Shown in pieces: positions 5,694 through 6,230 of a stretch of 6,230 nt of DNA. Origin of the DNA: an uncultured Paracoccaceae bacterium (GTDB lineage Bacteria > Pseudomonadota > Alphaproteobacteria > Rhodobacterales > Rhodobacteraceae); contig CALFSV010000107.1 of assembly GCA_937916485.1 (NCBI GenBank), forward strand, positions 1 to 6,230, given 5' to 3'. The translations under genes were made by a program, and so were the position numbers. The notes below the pieces were generated by a model. The model searched no databases. It saw nothing but the letters and a program-made list of their open reading frames with translations, and was not told the DNA's origin. How positions within the stretch are numbered: the first letter of the stretch is position 1; the number at the start of each line of letters is the position of its first letter.

Positions 5694-6230
5694 ATGACAA
5701 AAACTGCAACAGGGCCGATTGTCGTCATCAACCCCAATTCAAACACCCATGTCACTAACGGGTTGGTCGAAGCGTTACATGGATTTAAGCATGCGGGTGG
5801 TCCAAAAATCGAATGTTTGACGCTTGCTGAGGGGCCATTCGGCATTCAAAGTCAGGTGGATTCAGACAGTGTGGTGATACCCCTAGTTGAACTGGTGAGC
5901 GCGCGTCCGGACGCAGGCGCATTTGTCATCGCTTGTTATTCCGATCCGGGTCTTGACGCTTGTCGGTCTGTCAGCGCGGTGCCGGTCTTTGGTATTCAGG
6001 ATTCAGGGGTTCTTACGGCGATGGCCCGCGCTGATTGTTTTGGCGTGATTGCCATCGCTGAGGCTTCGATCCTGCGGCATCGACGTACCATGGCGCGAAT
6101 GGGGGTCCTTGGCCGTCTGGTGGGCGAAATCGCGCTGAACATGACGGTTGATGAAAGTGCCCGCGGTCCTAAAACCTTCTCCAAACTTGTGGGGACGGGT
6201 AATGCCCTACGTGAGCGCGGTGCTGGCGCG
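5694..6230 (+). CDS. Asp/Glu/hydantoin racemase family protein (3' end outside window)
   Basis: Translation from ATG 5694 runs open for 179 codons to the window edge, so the C-terminus is missing (relatives are about 220-250 residues). The N-terminal half shows family marks: IVVINPNSN (9-17), EGPFGIQSQ (46-54), FVIACYSDPGLDACR (77-91) with Cys81 as the first of the two catalytic cysteines, and PVFGIQDSG (97-105). The second catalytic cysteine, usually in an LGCxGM motif, would fall beyond the edge. Members racemise aspartate, glutamate or 5-substituted hydantoins by two-base proton transfer without a cofactor. Next to a D-carbamoylase, a hydantoin or N-carbamoyl amino acid racemase role is attractive but inferred; GPFGIQSQ differs from the GPxSIE wording I recall for hydantoin racemases. 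AAGGGA (5678-5683) precedes the ATG by ten bases. The 49-base gap upstream is the largest in the enzyme part of the operon. Confidence 0.85.
   Translation, partial: MTKTATGPIVVINPNSNTHVTNGLVEALHGFKHAGGPKIECLTLAEGPFGIQSQVDSDSVVIPLVELVSARPDAGAFVIACYSDPGLDACRSVSAVPVFGIQDSGVLTAMARADCFGVIAIAEASILRHRRTMARMGVLGRLVGEIALNMTVDESARGPKTFSKLVGTGNALRERGAGA

Noticed and set aside
1..6230. Search for CRISPR repeats, insertion sequences, tRNA genes or attachment sites
   Set aside because: No regularly spaced repeats, transposase-like frames, cloverleaf-type sequence or long terminal inverted repeats were seen. The only similar stretches are the paralogous EAA loops of the two permease genes.

Overview
The window looks like part of a catabolic operon of a Gram-negative bacterium, most likely an alphaproteobacterium and possibly a Rhodobacterales-type one. 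This is inferred from the moderate GC content, the codon choice, the Sec-type signal peptide on the binding protein and the type of genes present. There is no rRNA, tRNA or housekeeping marker, so the taxonomic guess is weak. All eight genes lie on the + strand, most are separated by 1 to 62 bases, and no gene is supported on the - strand.

Layout: an AT-rich leader (1-70) precedes a complete amino-acid-type (PAAT/HAAT family) ABC importer. Its parts are a periplasmic binding protein (71-907), an ATPase (970-1752) and two paralogous membrane permeases (1754-2437 and 2442-3107). A stable hairpin lies between the binding protein and the ATPase. Four enzyme genes follow: a nitrilase-superfamily hydrolase that closely resembles N-carbamoyl-D-amino acid amidohydrolase (3124-4050), a flavin-reductase-like FMN-binding protein (4069-4692), a dihydrodipicolinate synthase/N-acetylneuraminate lyase (DHDPS/NAL) class I aldolase-like protein (4709-5644), and an Asp/Glu/hydantoin racemase-family protein (5694 to beyond the right edge).

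Working model (inference): the importer brings in an N-carbamoylated or otherwise N-blocked amino acid. The racemase adjusts its stereochemistry, the hydrolase removes the carbamoyl group (releasing CO2 and NH3), and the aldolase-like enzyme cleaves a downstream 2-oxo acid. Two observations make this more than a standard hydantoin cluster. The binding protein keeps the carboxylate-binding Arg of its family but has Gly where the ammonium-binding Asp normally sits, which fits a ligand without a free alpha-amino group. The cluster also pairs a carbamoylase with an aldolase and a flavin reductase, which is not the textbook hydantoinase/carbamoylase/racemase trio. No hydantoinase, transcriptional regulator or oxygenase partner for the flavin reductase lies in this window; any of these could lie beyond its edges.
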